DNA from: Phycisphaerales bacterium
Lineage (GTDB): Bacteria; Planctomycetota; Phycisphaerae; Phycisphaerales; SM1A02
Direction of reading: 5' to 3'
Length of the DNA stretch: 58,165 nucleotides
Assembly (NCBI GenBank): GCA_020345805.1
Contig: CP070772.1
Coordinates: 1,673,021 to 1,731,185, forward strand
The position numbers and the translations under genes were made by a program. The notes under the pieces are model-generated. The model made no database searches. It saw only the letters and a program-made list of their open reading frames with translations, and was not told the DNA's origin. This document shows, in pieces, positions 9,245-17,258 of this stretch. How positions within the stretch are numbered: the first letter of the stretch is position 1; each line of letters starts with the position of its first letter.

Positions 9245-9673
9245 ATGAGGATCAGAGACGATCGCGGCCGGTTGATCGATACAGTTCGAGACTCCCACTC
9301 GGCGACACCGGAGGCCCGCGCGGCGGTCCAGCGCCGGCTCAGGCAACACAACATCAGGCCGCCCCGTGCAGCCCACCTGATCGCGGTCTATGTCCCGCTG
9401 GTGATCATCGTCGGATTGATCATGATCGGCTTTGGCTACAGCGGACGGTACGCGGAGTTCGTGGCGATCCCGCTCATCCTGGCGTTCATCATCGCCGTCT
9501 CCTAGTACCGCCGCCGCAAGCACTTCCGCACGACCATGAAGATGACGGCCATCTGCCCGGCCTGCGGGTACGAGCTGCGCGGCTTGCCGGTGGAATCTGA
9601 CGATTGCACTGTCTGCCCGGAATGCAGTGCGGCTTGGAAACTGGAAGCCGAGTCACTTGACGATTTCTCGTGA
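9245..9673 (+). pseudogene. Small membrane/zinc-ribbon gene split by an in-frame TAG
   Basis: An ORF from ATG 9245 encodes 86 residues with one strong membrane segment near its end (about residues 45-86) and stops at TAG 9503-9505. Translation in the same frame resumes at once with YRRRKHFRTT and runs to TGA 9671-9673. This part encodes a zinc-ribbon (CPACGYELRGLP, then CTVCPEC and AAW) of a kind typical of planctomycete small proteins. Without the TAG the product would be about 142 residues, a membrane anchor with a C-terminal ribbon. Either it is a recent nonsense mutation, or two proteins are made (the second from ATG 9536 or 9542), or the stop is read through. No pyrrolysine context is evident. 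Confidence 0.7.
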
Positions 9674-9997
9674 GACCACCGCCGCAAACCTCGCTCCGAC
9701 AGACTGTTACATAGCAGGCGATGACTGGCGAGTCTCCCGGGATTGGGATGCCGCAGGAAGCGCGGTACACTGCCCCTCGAAGGGTCGGCTGTTCAGCCGA
9801 GCCGACTCGGAAAGGGACTGTCGGGTCAAATTCGACTGAAGGGGAAGACGTCATTCACCAGCACCAGCGGTGATGCAGGCATTCTGGCTGTCTGCGCAGC
9901 ACGGGCGAGGGAGGTCAAACAAGGCCCGATACGTGGCCTCGGAGACGCACGAGCAAACGAACCATCTGCACCATCATATGCCAGTGGAGGATCGATC
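9674..9997 (+). other. 324-base intergenic region
   Basis: No convincing gene. A short hairpin (TCGGCT, four-base loop, AGCCGA; 9785-9800) is present. An open frame enters the next gene from 9743, but its codon pattern shows no protein-like signal, and the next gene has a strong Shine-Dalgarno just before ATG 9998. Confidence 0.5.
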
Positions 9998-10960
9998 ATG
10001 AGCGAATTGCGCGAAGGAGATCTGCTGTTCAAGTGGGTTAAGTCACCCGGTTCGAAAGTACAGGGGATCAAGAATCGGTGGTGCTACATCGATAAGTATC
10101 TGAAGAACATCCTGGTTCAAAAGGGAATCTCAGAAGGCCAGGCAAGGGCGACCAGGCGATTGCTTCAACGTGCCAAGAGCCAGGGAACGGAGACCGCCGG
10201 GCAGCACAGACCCAAACTGATGAAGTGGAGCGACAATCACGTACTTCACGTGGGAATCTGCGACGCCTGGGGGAAAGGGAATCAGGTCATGGAGGTCCAG
10301 TCCAAAGGCCTGATTCGGTCCAGCGTGAAGTCCGCGAATCAGCGCGGTGACAAGCTGGATATCGTCGTGCGGTTCGATGAAGGGGATCGGGAGAAGATCT
10401 GCCGAGCGCTGAGGATGATTCCCCAGATAAAATACGATTACCCGCAGGAAGTGATCGGGATCAACCCTCTGGCGTGGAATCCGAAGAAGACGTCATTGTT
10501 GGCGCATTCGACCGGGGCGTGGTACGCGCGCGGGGAGATGACGAAGACGCCTGCGAGAGAGACGACTAAGAACCTCCCCCTGATTGGGAAGAGAGACTGC
10601 GACAGCAGACTTATGGAGTGGTTCCGGGAACTGAGGCTTTACGGCAGGCATGAGGTGGACCTGAACAGGGAACTGAACCAGGAACTCGGGCTGGCGATTC
10701 GGCCGTTCGTGTGCTCACATGCAGTCTTCGCCATCCTGCACGAGGCGGCCTTCACGAACAGCTTCGCGTCCACGCTCCTGGACTGGACTCAATGCGCCCT
10801 GAGTCCGGCCCAGTTGTTCAGGCAGTTCATGGAAAGAAAGGGAGTGTTCAGGTTTCTCAACTCGGCTGAACTCTGGGGCGTTGCGTACCTGGGAGAGTTC
10901 CAGGACGAAGACACCGCCGAGCTGATATACATGCTCCACGATATCACCGAGCCTGCCTAG
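9998..10960 (+). CDS. Probable permuted papain-like (YiiX/NlpC-type) protein
   Basis: A 320-residue soluble protein without a signal peptide. It starts with EGDLLFKWV, has HVLHVGI (His at about 84) followed by MEVQSKGLIRSSV, and late in the chain FVCSHAVFAILHEAAF with Cys at about 239. A GDxxF opening, a His in an HVGI strand and a C-terminal Cys helix is the order seen in permuted NlpC/P60 (YiiX-like) hydrolases, which cut amide or thioester bonds. This assignment rests on motif order alone and is tentative. The start is ATG 9998 with GTGGAGGA upstream. Base use is less GC-rich than its neighbours, which may indicate transfer. Confidence 0.6.
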   Translation: MSELREGDLLFKWVKSPGSKVQGIKNRWCYIDKYLKNILVQKGISEGQARATRRLLQRAKSQGTETAGQHRPKLMKWSDNHVLHVGICDAWGKGNQVMEVQSKGLIRSSVKSANQRGDKLDIVVRFDEGDREKICRALRMIPQIKYDYPQEVIGINPLAWNPKKTSLLAHSTGAWYARGEMTKTPARETTKNLPLIGKRDCDSRLMEWFRELRLYGRHEVDLNRELNQELGLAIRPFVCSHAVFAILHEAAFTNSFASTLLDWTQCALSPAQLFRQFMERKGVFRFLNSAELWGVAYLGEFQDEDTAELIYMLHDITEPA

Positions 10961-11108
10961 AGATCCAACGCAACGAGAATGGGTCTGTCGTGCCCGGCAC
11001 GGGAAAGGGGAACGGAAGTCCCTGTGGGCGATCCGGGCCTTCCTCGAAGACTCGTCAGGCCCGGCTTGGGGGGGCCGTGAATGCGCAACGCAAGGCGCGG
11101 ACGGCGCT

Positions 11109-11633
11109 TCAATCATCAAACCCGTCGTCTTCCGCCGGCGGCGGCGACCAGCCGTCCTTCAGCGCATCGGCCATCACCTGGTCGATCCGCCGGGTCACGG
11201 CGCCCCCCCCACCGGCGCCTCCACTCAAGCCCCCGCCGCGCTCAGTCTCCACGACCGGCGGCTCCTCCACCTGCGGATAGAGCGCCCGGCTTTCCTCCAG
11301 CAGGCGAGTCAGCGGCCCGATCTGGCGCTTGCTCGTGATCTCCGCATGGACCCAGCCGGAGGGTGCGAGGGTCCGGAAGGAGTGCGGTTCGAGCCATGCG
11401 TACTTGTCGATGGCCCAAGCCGCCCGCTCGGGAGGAAGCTTGAAGCTCACGCCGACCCAGTCTGCTTCGGTCTCTGTACTGACGAATGCCAGGAGCTTGG
11501 GCTTTCGGCGGTTGCCGCCGGGGCCGGGCAGCTTGAATGCCCGCCCGCCCCACTGGGCGGCGGAGAAGACGCCGGGCAGGCCGCCCAGAAAGCCCCCCAT
11601 CTCGCTCAGCAGGTTGTTGACGCGGTCGCTCAT
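11109..11633 (-). CDS. MmcQ/YjbR-like DNA-binding-fold protein
   Basis: A 174-residue protein whose central part matches the YjbR (CyaY-like fold) family. It has ADWVGVSFKLPPERAAWAI, then a HSFRTLAPSGWVHAEI segment in which the Gly-Trp-Val is the family hallmark. The N-terminal 25 residues and a C-terminal Gly-rich, then acidic tail (ending EDDGFDD) are extra. The family is annotated as DNA-binding from structure, but its role is not established. It is isolated, pointing away from the tRNA-Gln region, with a poor ribosome-binding site before ATG 11633. Confidence 0.7.
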   Translation of the reverse strand: MSDRVNNLLSEMGGFLGGLPGVFSAAQWGGRAFKLPGPGGNRRKPKLLAFVSTETEADWVGVSFKLPPERAAWAIDKYAWLEPHSFRTLAPSGWVHAEITSKRQIGPLTRLLEESRALYPQVEEPPVVETERGGGLSGGAGGGGAVTRRIDQVMADALKDGWSPPPAEDDGFDD

Positions 11634-12019
11634 GCAGGAGCATTCAATACCGCCGCCGCACCCGGTTCAAGCTCGATCTGGACGTGCGGCAAGTGGGAGG
11701 CGGGGATTCCTTGACGCTGTGGGGCCGGCCCCTAGAATGTGGGCCTTCCCCGTCATTGGGGGCCGTCGGTGACTCGATCCGGCCGGATCCTGGCGCCGCA
11801 TGGGGCGTGCCGTCGCGGCGACGCACGTTCCCGCCCCAGGGGTTTTGAGCCGCGGATGAGGTTTCAGCGAATGCTGGACACCGAACCGCGACTGCGGAGG
11901 GCGTCCCGGGACGGTCCCGGACGCCTGGTTCCCGGTTTCGGACGGGGCCTCGAGCCCCGCGGAGGTTCGGTAGTTCGGGTTCGCCGGTCGATCAGAAATT
12001 CATTATTCTGCTCGTCTCG
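11634..12019 (+). other. 386-base intergenic region with promoter and dense hairpins
   Basis: Holds the promoter at 11711-11738 and, downstream of it, the palindrome GATCCGGCCGGATC (11776-11789) and hairpins at about 11807-11826, 11900-11925 and 11943-11959 (CGGGGC, loop, GCCCCG). No ORF in the stretch looks protein-coding. It may be an uncharacterised structured RNA or the long leader of the tRNA-Gln transcript. Confidence 0.45.
11711..11738 (+). promoter_or_regulatory. Near-consensus sigma-70 promoter with palindromic spacer
   Basis: TTGACG (11711-11716) and TAGAAT (11733-11738) are separated by 16 bases. The spacer contains the perfect palindrome GGGGCCGGCCCC (11721-11732), so a protein could bind between the boxes. 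It points at tRNA-Gln, about 280 bases downstream. Confidence 0.55.
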
Positions 12020-12091
12020 TGGCCCGTGGTGTAATCGGTAACACACCTGGTTTTGGTCCAGGCATTCCAAGTTCAAGTCTTGGCGGGCCAG
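12020..12091 (+). tRNA. tRNA-Gln (anticodon UUG)
   Basis: A complete cloverleaf: acceptor TGGCCCG pairs with CGGGCCA and is followed by discriminator G. The D-stem is GTGT/ACAC, the anticodon stem CCTGG/CCAGG encloses loop TTTTGGT, and the T-stem is CCAAG/CTTGG with loop TTCAAGT. Anticodon TTG reads CAA and CAG by wobble. The weak first pair (T-A) is typical of bacterial tRNA-Gln. CCA is not encoded. Confidence 0.95.
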
Positions 12092-12165
12092 TTTTCTGAG
12101 CCATCGACCCATCCGTGTCGGCGTCAGAACCGCTCGGCAGCCGCCGCCTGTAAGGCAGCAGATAC

Positions 12166-12984
12166 GTGAGCCGCAGCTCGACACAATCACCCCCCCCACT
12201 TCACCCCCACACGGGACGACCGCTCGCGGCGATCATTCTGGCCGCGGGCAAGGGCGTGCGGATGAACAGCGATCTGCCCAAGGTGGTTCACGAGGTCGCG
12301 GGCCGGCCGATCGTGTGGTGGGTGGTGGATGCGGTTCGCAAGGCCGGGGCGAACCCCATCGTGCTGGTGGTGGGTCACGGCGGCGAGCACGTGCGGGCCA
12401 TCTTCGAAGACGACGATGACGACATCCGCTATGTGCTTCAGGACCGGCAACTCGGCACCGGCCACGCCACGCTTTGCGCGCAGGAGGCGCTGGCTGAGTT
12501 TGAAGGTGATGTGCTGGTGCTGGCCGGCGACGGACCGCTCATCCGGCCCAAGACCATTGAGGTAATGCACGAAGCGCAGCGGGCCGCCCGCGCCGCCGCC
12601 ACGCTCGCGACCTCCGTCATCGAGGATCCGACGGGATACGGCCGGGTGATCCGCGGCTCCGACGGGCGCTTTCAGGAGATTGTTGAGCACAAGAACGCCA
12701 CGCCCGAGCAGCGGGCTATTCACGAGATATACCCCAGCTACGCCTGCTTTGACGCAAACCGGCTGTTTGCGATGCTCCGCCAACTGGAGCCCAACGAGCT
12801 CGCCGGCGAGTATTACCTGACCGACATTCCCGCCCTGCTGCGGGACGGAGGCGAGGTGGTGGAGCTGGTTGACGCCGTCCCCCCCGAGGACGTGCTCTCG
12901 ATCAACACCCCCCAGCAGCTCGCCGAGGTTGATGCGATTCTGACCGCACGGAGAGAAACGGCACAGATGGAGAAAAGCCCATGA
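12166..12984 (+). CDS. GlmU-like nucleotidyltransferase without the acyltransferase domain
   Basis: A 272-residue sugar-1-phosphate uridylyltransferase. It carries the signature LAAIILAAGKGVRMNSDLPK, then LQDRQLGTGHA, VLAGDGPLI and the metal and sugar segment EYYLTDIPALL, as in the N-terminal half of GlmU (UTP plus GlcNAc-1-P to UDP-GlcNAc). The C-terminal left-handed beta-helix acetyltransferase half is absent, so the acetylation step must be done elsewhere. It starts at GTG 12166 and overlaps prs by four bases (ATGA), implying translational coupling. A related pyrophosphorylase with another sugar substrate is possible. Confidence 0.88.
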   Translation: MSRSSTQSPPPLHPHTGRPLAAIILAAGKGVRMNSDLPKVVHEVAGRPIVWWVVDAVRKAGANPIVLVVGHGGEHVRAIFEDDDDDIRYVLQDRQLGTGHATLCAQEALAEFEGDVLVLAGDGPLIRPKTIEVMHEAQRAARAAATLATSVIEDPTGYGRVIRGSDGRFQEIVEHKNATPEQRAIHEIYPSYACFDANRLFAMLRQLEPNELAGEYYLTDIPALLRDGGEVVELVDAVPPEDVLSINTPQQLAEVDAILTARRETAQMEKSP

Positions 12985-13964
12985 CTGCCGCCGACCGCGA
13001 TCATCTGAAGATCTTCACCGGTCGCTACGGACGGGAAGTGGCCCAGGCGATGTGCGAGCATCTGGATCTGCCCCTGGGCGCATCCGACGTGGAGCCGTTC
13101 CCGGACGGCGAGATCATCATGAAGGTGAACGAGGACGTAAGGGGGCGGGACTGCTTCGTGGTCCAGTCCACCTGCGAGCCGGTCAACGAAAGCCTGATGG
13201 AGCTTCTGATTTCCATCGACTGCCTGCGTCGAGCCTCGGCCAAGAGGATCACCGCGGTGATCCCCTACTTTGGTTATGCCCGGCAGGATCGCAAGGACGA
13301 GGGTCGGACCCCGATCACCGCCAAGCTGGTGGCCAACCTGATCACTGCCGCCGGCGCTGATCGCGTGCTGTGCATGGACCTGCACGCGCCCCAGATCCAG
13401 GGGTTCTTCGACATCCCGGTGGATCATCTCTCCGCCACGCCGGTCTTCATCGAGTATCTCAACGGCATCCGCGACGAGCTGGGGGACCTGGTCCTCGTCT
13501 CGCCGGACGTGGGCAATGTCAAAGCGGCCAACGCTTACGCCGACATGCTCAACGCGGACCTGGCCATCATCGACAAGCGCCGGGAATCAGGCTCGGAGGT
13601 GGTGTCCCGCAACGTCATCGGCGACGTGCGGGGCCGAACCGTGCTCATGGTCGATGACATGATTTCCACCGCCGGAACAATCTGCAACGCCGCCCAGTTT
13701 GTCATGGACCACGGCGCAAGAGACGTGATCGCGGCGGCCACCCATGCGGTGATGGTCGGTATGGCCCTGCAGCGACTAAGCGAGGCCCCCATCAGCCGCA
13801 TCATCGTCACCGACACCATCCCCAACGGCGGGCGGCTGAAGCCCATTGAGCCGGTATTGCAGCGTCTTACCGTGGCCAGGCTTCTGGGGGAGGCGGTGTT
13901 TCGCATTCACCACGACATGTCGATCTCCGCCCTCTTTCGCCAAGGCGCGGGCGGGCGACGATAG
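12981..13964 (+). CDS. prs: Ribose-phosphate pyrophosphokinase
   Basis: Makes PRPP from ribose-5-phosphate and ATP for nucleotide, histidine and tryptophan synthesis. The 327-residue product shows YFGYARQDRKD, the metal-binding MDLHAPQIQGFFDIPVDHL, VSPDVGNVKAA and the PRPP loop VLMVDDMISTAGT, so it is the catalytically complete class I type. The ATG overlaps the stop of the GlmU-like gene; the same gene order (glmU-prs, then rplY and pth) is common in bacteria. It is followed after 57 bases by rplY. Confidence 0.97.
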   Translation: MTAADRDHLKIFTGRYGREVAQAMCEHLDLPLGASDVEPFPDGEIIMKVNEDVRGRDCFVVQSTCEPVNESLMELLISIDCLRRASAKRITAVIPYFGYARQDRKDEGRTPITAKLVANLITAAGADRVLCMDLHAPQIQGFFDIPVDHLSATPVFIEYLNGIRDELGDLVLVSPDVGNVKAANAYADMLNADLAIIDKRRESGSEVVSRNVIGDVRGRTVLMVDDMISTAGTICNAAQFVMDHGARDVIAAATHAVMVGMALQRLSEAPISRIIVTDTIPNGGRLKPIEPVLQRLTVARLLGEAVFRIHHDMSISALFRQGAGGRR

Positions 13965-14021
13965 GCACGATAAACCCCAAAGAAGAAACGACGACCGAGT
14001 CGTCTCCGCGAGGACTGATCG

Positions 14022-14690
14022 ATGCAACAAAAGACTCCAACCATTGCCGTTCTGCCCAGAGAGCGCACCGGTACGCGCTACGCCCGGCGGCTCAGGAAAG
14101 AAGGCCGCCTCCCCGCGGTGATCTACGGCCACAAGATCCAGCCGCTTCACGTGAGCGTGGACGAGGAGGAAATCCTGGCCCACCTCCATCACGGCGCACA
14201 CGTCATGAAGCTGAAGATCAAGGGTGGCAAGATGGAGACCTGCCTGGTCAAAGAACTGCAGTTCGGCTACCTCGGCGACAACGTGGTGCACATCGACTTT
14301 GCCCGGGTGAATCTTGACGAAGAGGTCACCGTGCACGTTCACCTCAGCTTCGTGGGTGAGTCCGCCTCCGCGGCCAAGGCCGGGGCGATCCTCAAGCATG
14401 TTATGACCGAGCTGGAGGTCGTGTGCCGGGTCAGCGAAATCCCGGAAGAGATCAAGGTTGATCAGTCCAACATGGAGACCGTGCTCACCGTCGGCGATGT
14501 CGTGCTCCCGCCCGGCATCCGCACGAACGTTGATCCCGCCACGCCGGTGGCCACCATCACCTTCGTCCACCGGGAAGAAGTCACGGCCGGCGAAGAGGTC
14601 GAGGTCACGGAGGTCGAGACCGAGCCGGAGGTCATCTCCGATGTCAAGGCCGAGGAGGAACCCCCCTCGGAGGACGAGGAGCAGGAATGA
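14022..14690 (+). CDS. rplY: 50S ribosomal protein bL25 (CTC form)
   Basis: Binds 5S rRNA in the large subunit. The 222-residue product is the long TL5/CTC type: an N-terminal L25 domain (TRYARRLRKEGRLPAVIYG near the start, about residues 1-95), a second beta domain (about 96-185) and an acidic tail rich in Glu (about 186-222). The start ATG 14022 has GCGAGGA upstream. The last four bases overlap pth (ATGA), a standard rplY-pth coupling. Confidence 0.95.
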   Translation: MQQKTPTIAVLPRERTGTRYARRLRKEGRLPAVIYGHKIQPLHVSVDEEEILAHLHHGAHVMKLKIKGGKMETCLVKELQFGYLGDNVVHIDFARVNLDEEVTVHVHLSFVGESASAAKAGAILKHVMTELEVVCRVSEIPEEIKVDQSNMETVLTVGDVVLPPGIRTNVDPATPVATITFVHREEVTAGEEVEVTEVETEPEVISDVKAEEEPPSEDEEQE

Positions 14691-15262
14691 AGCTGATCGT
14701 GGGACTTGGCAATCCCGGTACCGCCTACCGCGACACCCGGCATAACGTCGGGTTCGAGGTGCTGGACCGTCTCGCCAGGCGCTGCGCGCCCGGCGCGGTC
14801 GCCCGGGCCAAGTTCCACGCCGCGCTCGTTGAGGGCCACATCGGCACCGAGCGGGCGCTCCTGCTCAAACCCACCACCTTCATGAACCGCTCCGGGCTGG
14901 CCGTCTCGGAAGCAGTCCGCTTTTACAAGCTGCCGCCCGAAAACGATCTGCTGGTCATCGTCGACGACGTCGCCTTGACCTGCGGGCTCATTCGGGTTCG
15001 CGCCGGTGGTTCGGCGGGCGGTCACAACGGCCTTACGGATATCGAGCAGAAGCTCGGGAGCGGCGATTACGCCCGCCTCCGCATCGGCATCGACCCACCC
15101 GGCCAGATCCCCCAGAAGAATTACGTCCTCGGCCGATTCCGGCCCGATCAGCTCGAGCTGGTCGAGCCGGCCCTCGAGGACGCCGTCGCCGCCGCCTGCT
15201 GCTGGGCGACGCACGGCCCCATGGAAGCCATGAATCGATTCAACCGTAGAAACATCGCGTAA
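14687..15262 (+). CDS. pth: Peptidyl-tRNA hydrolase
   Basis: Releases tRNA from prematurely dropped peptidyl-tRNA. The 191-residue protein has the family motifs MKLIVGLGNPGTAYRDTRHNVGF (catalytic His in the RHN segment), LLKPTTFMNRSG (substrate-binding Asn), VIVDDVAL and GGSAGGHNGL. Length and motifs are those of the bacterial enzyme. Translation is coupled to rplY by a four-base overlap; rpsF follows after 21 bases. Confidence 0.96.
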   Translation: MKLIVGLGNPGTAYRDTRHNVGFEVLDRLARRCAPGAVARAKFHAALVEGHIGTERALLLKPTTFMNRSGLAVSEAVRFYKLPPENDLLVIVDDVALTCGLIRVRAGGSAGGHNGLTDIEQKLGSGDYARLRIGIDPPGQIPQKNYVLGRFRPDQLELVEPALEDAVAAACCWATHGPMEAMNRFNRRNIA

Positions 15263-15283
15263 GCAACATACAAGAGGTTCCGT

Positions 15284-15820
15284 ATGTCGACCGAACGCAT
15301 TCATCCTTACGAAGGCCTGTTCCTCTTCCCCCAAGCCGCCATGTCCAACCTGCAGGGGGCGGTAGACCACATCAAAATGCTCCTGGACCGCGCCGGAGCG
15401 GAGCTCATCAGCCTGCGCAAGTGGGAGGAGCGTCGCCTCGCCTACGAAGTCAAGGGCAACAAGCGCGGCGTGTACTTTATGGTTTATTTCAAAGCCGCCG
15501 CTTCCAGGATGACCGCCCTGGACCGCGACTGCAATCTCTCCGAGGAGCTGCTCCGGGTCATGATCACCCGGGCCGATCATCTTCCTCTGGAACAGATGGA
15601 AGCCGCCGACGGTCAGACCGAACTGGCCGATGAGATCCGGCTCCGCGCCGAGAGGGCGGAAACGGCGGCCGAGGAGGAGGTGACGGCCCCGGCCGTGGAG
15701 GAGCCCGAACCGGCTGAAGCCCCCGTTGACGAAGCGCTCGAGATCGAGGAGCCTGACCCGGAGGTCGCCGCGGCGACGGCCGAGATCGCTGACGACAGCG
15801 ATGAAGACATCCCCGTCTGA
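15284..15820 (+). CDS. rpsF: 30S ribosomal protein bS6 with acidic C-terminal extension
   Basis: Small-subunit protein of the central platform. Residues 1-105 form the S6 domain (HPYEGLFLF, WEERRLAYEVKGNKRGVYFMVYF). The remaining roughly 70 residues are an Ala/Glu/Pro/Val-rich acidic tail ending DDSDEDIPV, far longer than in most bacteria. The last residues DIPV resemble the SSB tip, which may be chance. The ribosome-binding site is AGAGG before ATG 15284. It heads an rpsF-ssb-rplI group lacking the usual rpsR. Confidence 0.93.
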   Translation: MSTERIHPYEGLFLFPQAAMSNLQGAVDHIKMLLDRAGAELISLRKWEERRLAYEVKGNKRGVYFMVYFKAAASRMTALDRDCNLSEELLRVMITRADHLPLEQMEAADGQTELADEIRLRAERAETAAEEEVTAPAVEEPEPAEAPVDEALEIEEPDPEVAAATAEIADDSDEDIPV

Positions 15821-15925
15821 GCCGCCCCGCCGCATCTCGTTCGGGCCCCCGCCCGCCCCGGGCGACGCCGCGCTCCGAAGCCGCTATCCTGCTTATCCGC
15901 ACTCGGACAGATTGGGAGAGGTAAC

Positions 15926-16366
15926 ATGGCTAACTACAACAAAGTGCTGCTCATAGGCAATCTGACCCGTGACGTCGAGCTGAAGTACACGCCCGCCAAC
16001 CAGGCCGTCGCCAATATCGGACTGGCCGTTAACCGCCGCTATAAAACCGCTGAGGGCGAGCAGCGCGAGGAAACCACCTTCGTGGACTGCGAGGCCTGGG
16101 GGCGCACCGCCGAGGTCATGAACCAGTATCTCGCCAAGGGCCGCCCCGTGTTCATCGAGGGTCGCCTCAAGCTGGATACCTGGACGGACAAGGACGGTGG
16201 CAAACGCTCCAAGCATCGCGTGGTGGTGGAGAACTTCCAGTTCATCGATTCCCGCGGCGGCGGGGAATCCTCCCCGCCCGCCGGATCCGCAGCCCATGGG
16301 GCAGCCGGTGCCTCCGGGGGCGGCCATCAACACGATCCCATTCCCGAGGATGACATCCCGTTCTGA
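15926..16366 (+). CDS. ssb: Single-stranded DNA-binding protein
   Basis: Coats single-stranded DNA in replication and repair and recruits partner proteins by its C-terminal tip. The 146-residue product has an OB fold at about residues 1-105 (NKVLLIGNLTRDVELKYTP, then FVDCEAWGRTAE and PVFIEGRLKLDTW), a short Gly-rich linker and the canonical acidic tip EDDIPF. GGGAGAGG precedes ATG 15926. It lies between rpsF and rplI, as in the conserved bacterial cluster. Confidence 0.96.
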   Translation: MANYNKVLLIGNLTRDVELKYTPANQAVANIGLAVNRRYKTAEGEQREETTFVDCEAWGRTAEVMNQYLAKGRPVFIEGRLKLDTWTDKDGGKRSKHRVVVENFQFIDSRGGGESSPPAGSAAHGAAGASGGGHQHDPIPEDDIPF

Positions 16367-16479
16367 TCCGACCCCCACGACCCGCCGTACCACACGGCGG
16401 ATCGCGTCGGAACTCACACACCGCTGGGGCGCTTCCGGCGCTCCTAACTTCCAACCTTCCAAGGAGAGGACAGCGAATC

Positions 16480-17145
16480 ATGCCCGCCAAGAACATCGAA
16501 CTGCTTCTACTGAAGACTATCGAAGATCTCGGTATTGTCGGCGACATCGTCAAAGTCAAGCCCGGCCACGCCCGCAACTACCTGCTCCCCCAGCGACTCG
16601 CCGAGTTCCCTACTCCCTCACGGATCGAGGCCCTCAAGGCCGAACGCGCCAAGGCCGAGGCCGAGCTCGCACATCTCCGTTCCGTCCGAGCCGAGCTTCT
16701 GGAACGCATGAGCGGCGTTTCCGTCACTCTCGTCAGAAGCTGCAACGCCAAGGGCCATCTCTACGGGTCCGTTACCCAGCGCGACATCGCCGACGCACTC
16801 ATTGCCGACGGCTACGGCGTAGATGCCCGCAACATTCGACTCAGTCAGGCCATCCGGCACATCGGACCCTACGAAGTCCCCATCCAGTTCGACAAGGACC
16901 TGCGCACCGACATCACGGTCCTTGTCGAGCCCGATCAGCCGCTGGAAGAGCGTGAGGAGATGGAGTTCGACGACGAGGGCAATTTGATCGAAAAGCCCGA
17001 GCCCGGCGAGGAGAGAAAGGGCCGCCGGCACCGAAGGGGAAGGCACCGAAGGCACGAAGAAAGGTCCGAGCACGGCTCCGAAGACGCCACCTCCAAAGAG
17101 CCCGCGGAAAAATCAACAGAGAAGCCCGCCGACACCTCCGCTTGA
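16480..17145 (+). CDS. rplI: 50S ribosomal protein bL9 with basic-acidic tail
   Basis: Large-subunit protein near the L1 stalk. Residues 1-150 match L9: an N-terminal domain with GDIVKVKPGHARNYLLPQRLA, a long connecting helix rich in Ala, Glu and Lys, and the C-terminal domain (LYGSVTQRDIADAL). About 65 extra residues follow, first a strongly basic patch (RKGRRHRRGRHRRHE), then a Ser/Glu/Lys-rich segment. The start is ATG 16480 with AAGGAGAGGA upstream. Last gene of the plus-strand run; a strong hairpin follows. Confidence 0.94.
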   Translation: MPAKNIELLLLKTIEDLGIVGDIVKVKPGHARNYLLPQRLAEFPTPSRIEALKAERAKAEAELAHLRSVRAELLERMSGVSVTLVRSCNAKGHLYGSVTQRDIADALIADGYGVDARNIRLSQAIRHIGPYEVPIQFDKDLRTDITVLVEPDQPLEEREEMEFDDEGNLIEKPEPGEERKGRRHRRGRHRRHEERSEHGSEDATSKEPAEKSTEKPADTSA

Positions 17146-17185
17146 GATCGGTTTCTCGGGTTTTCAATCTCACGCCAACCCCGAG

Positions 17186-17209
17186 CGCCCGGCTCATTCG
17201 AGCCGGGCG
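17186..17209. terminator. Bidirectional hairpin between convergent rplI and pheA
   Basis: CGCCCGGCTC and GAGCCGGGCG form a perfect ten-pair stem with loop ATTC. It lies between two convergent stop codons, so it can end transcription from both sides. The T-tract is weak on both strands. Confidence 0.75.
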
Positions 17210-17258
17210 TTGTCAGTTGCAGACACTGCCGTCGCCGATGAGGTTGGGGGCTTCTGCG

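Noticed and set aside
9503..9505. TAG as a pyrrolysine codon
   Set aside because: The protein is not a methylamine methyltransferase and nothing nearby suggests pyrrolysine genes; mutation or fission is simpler.
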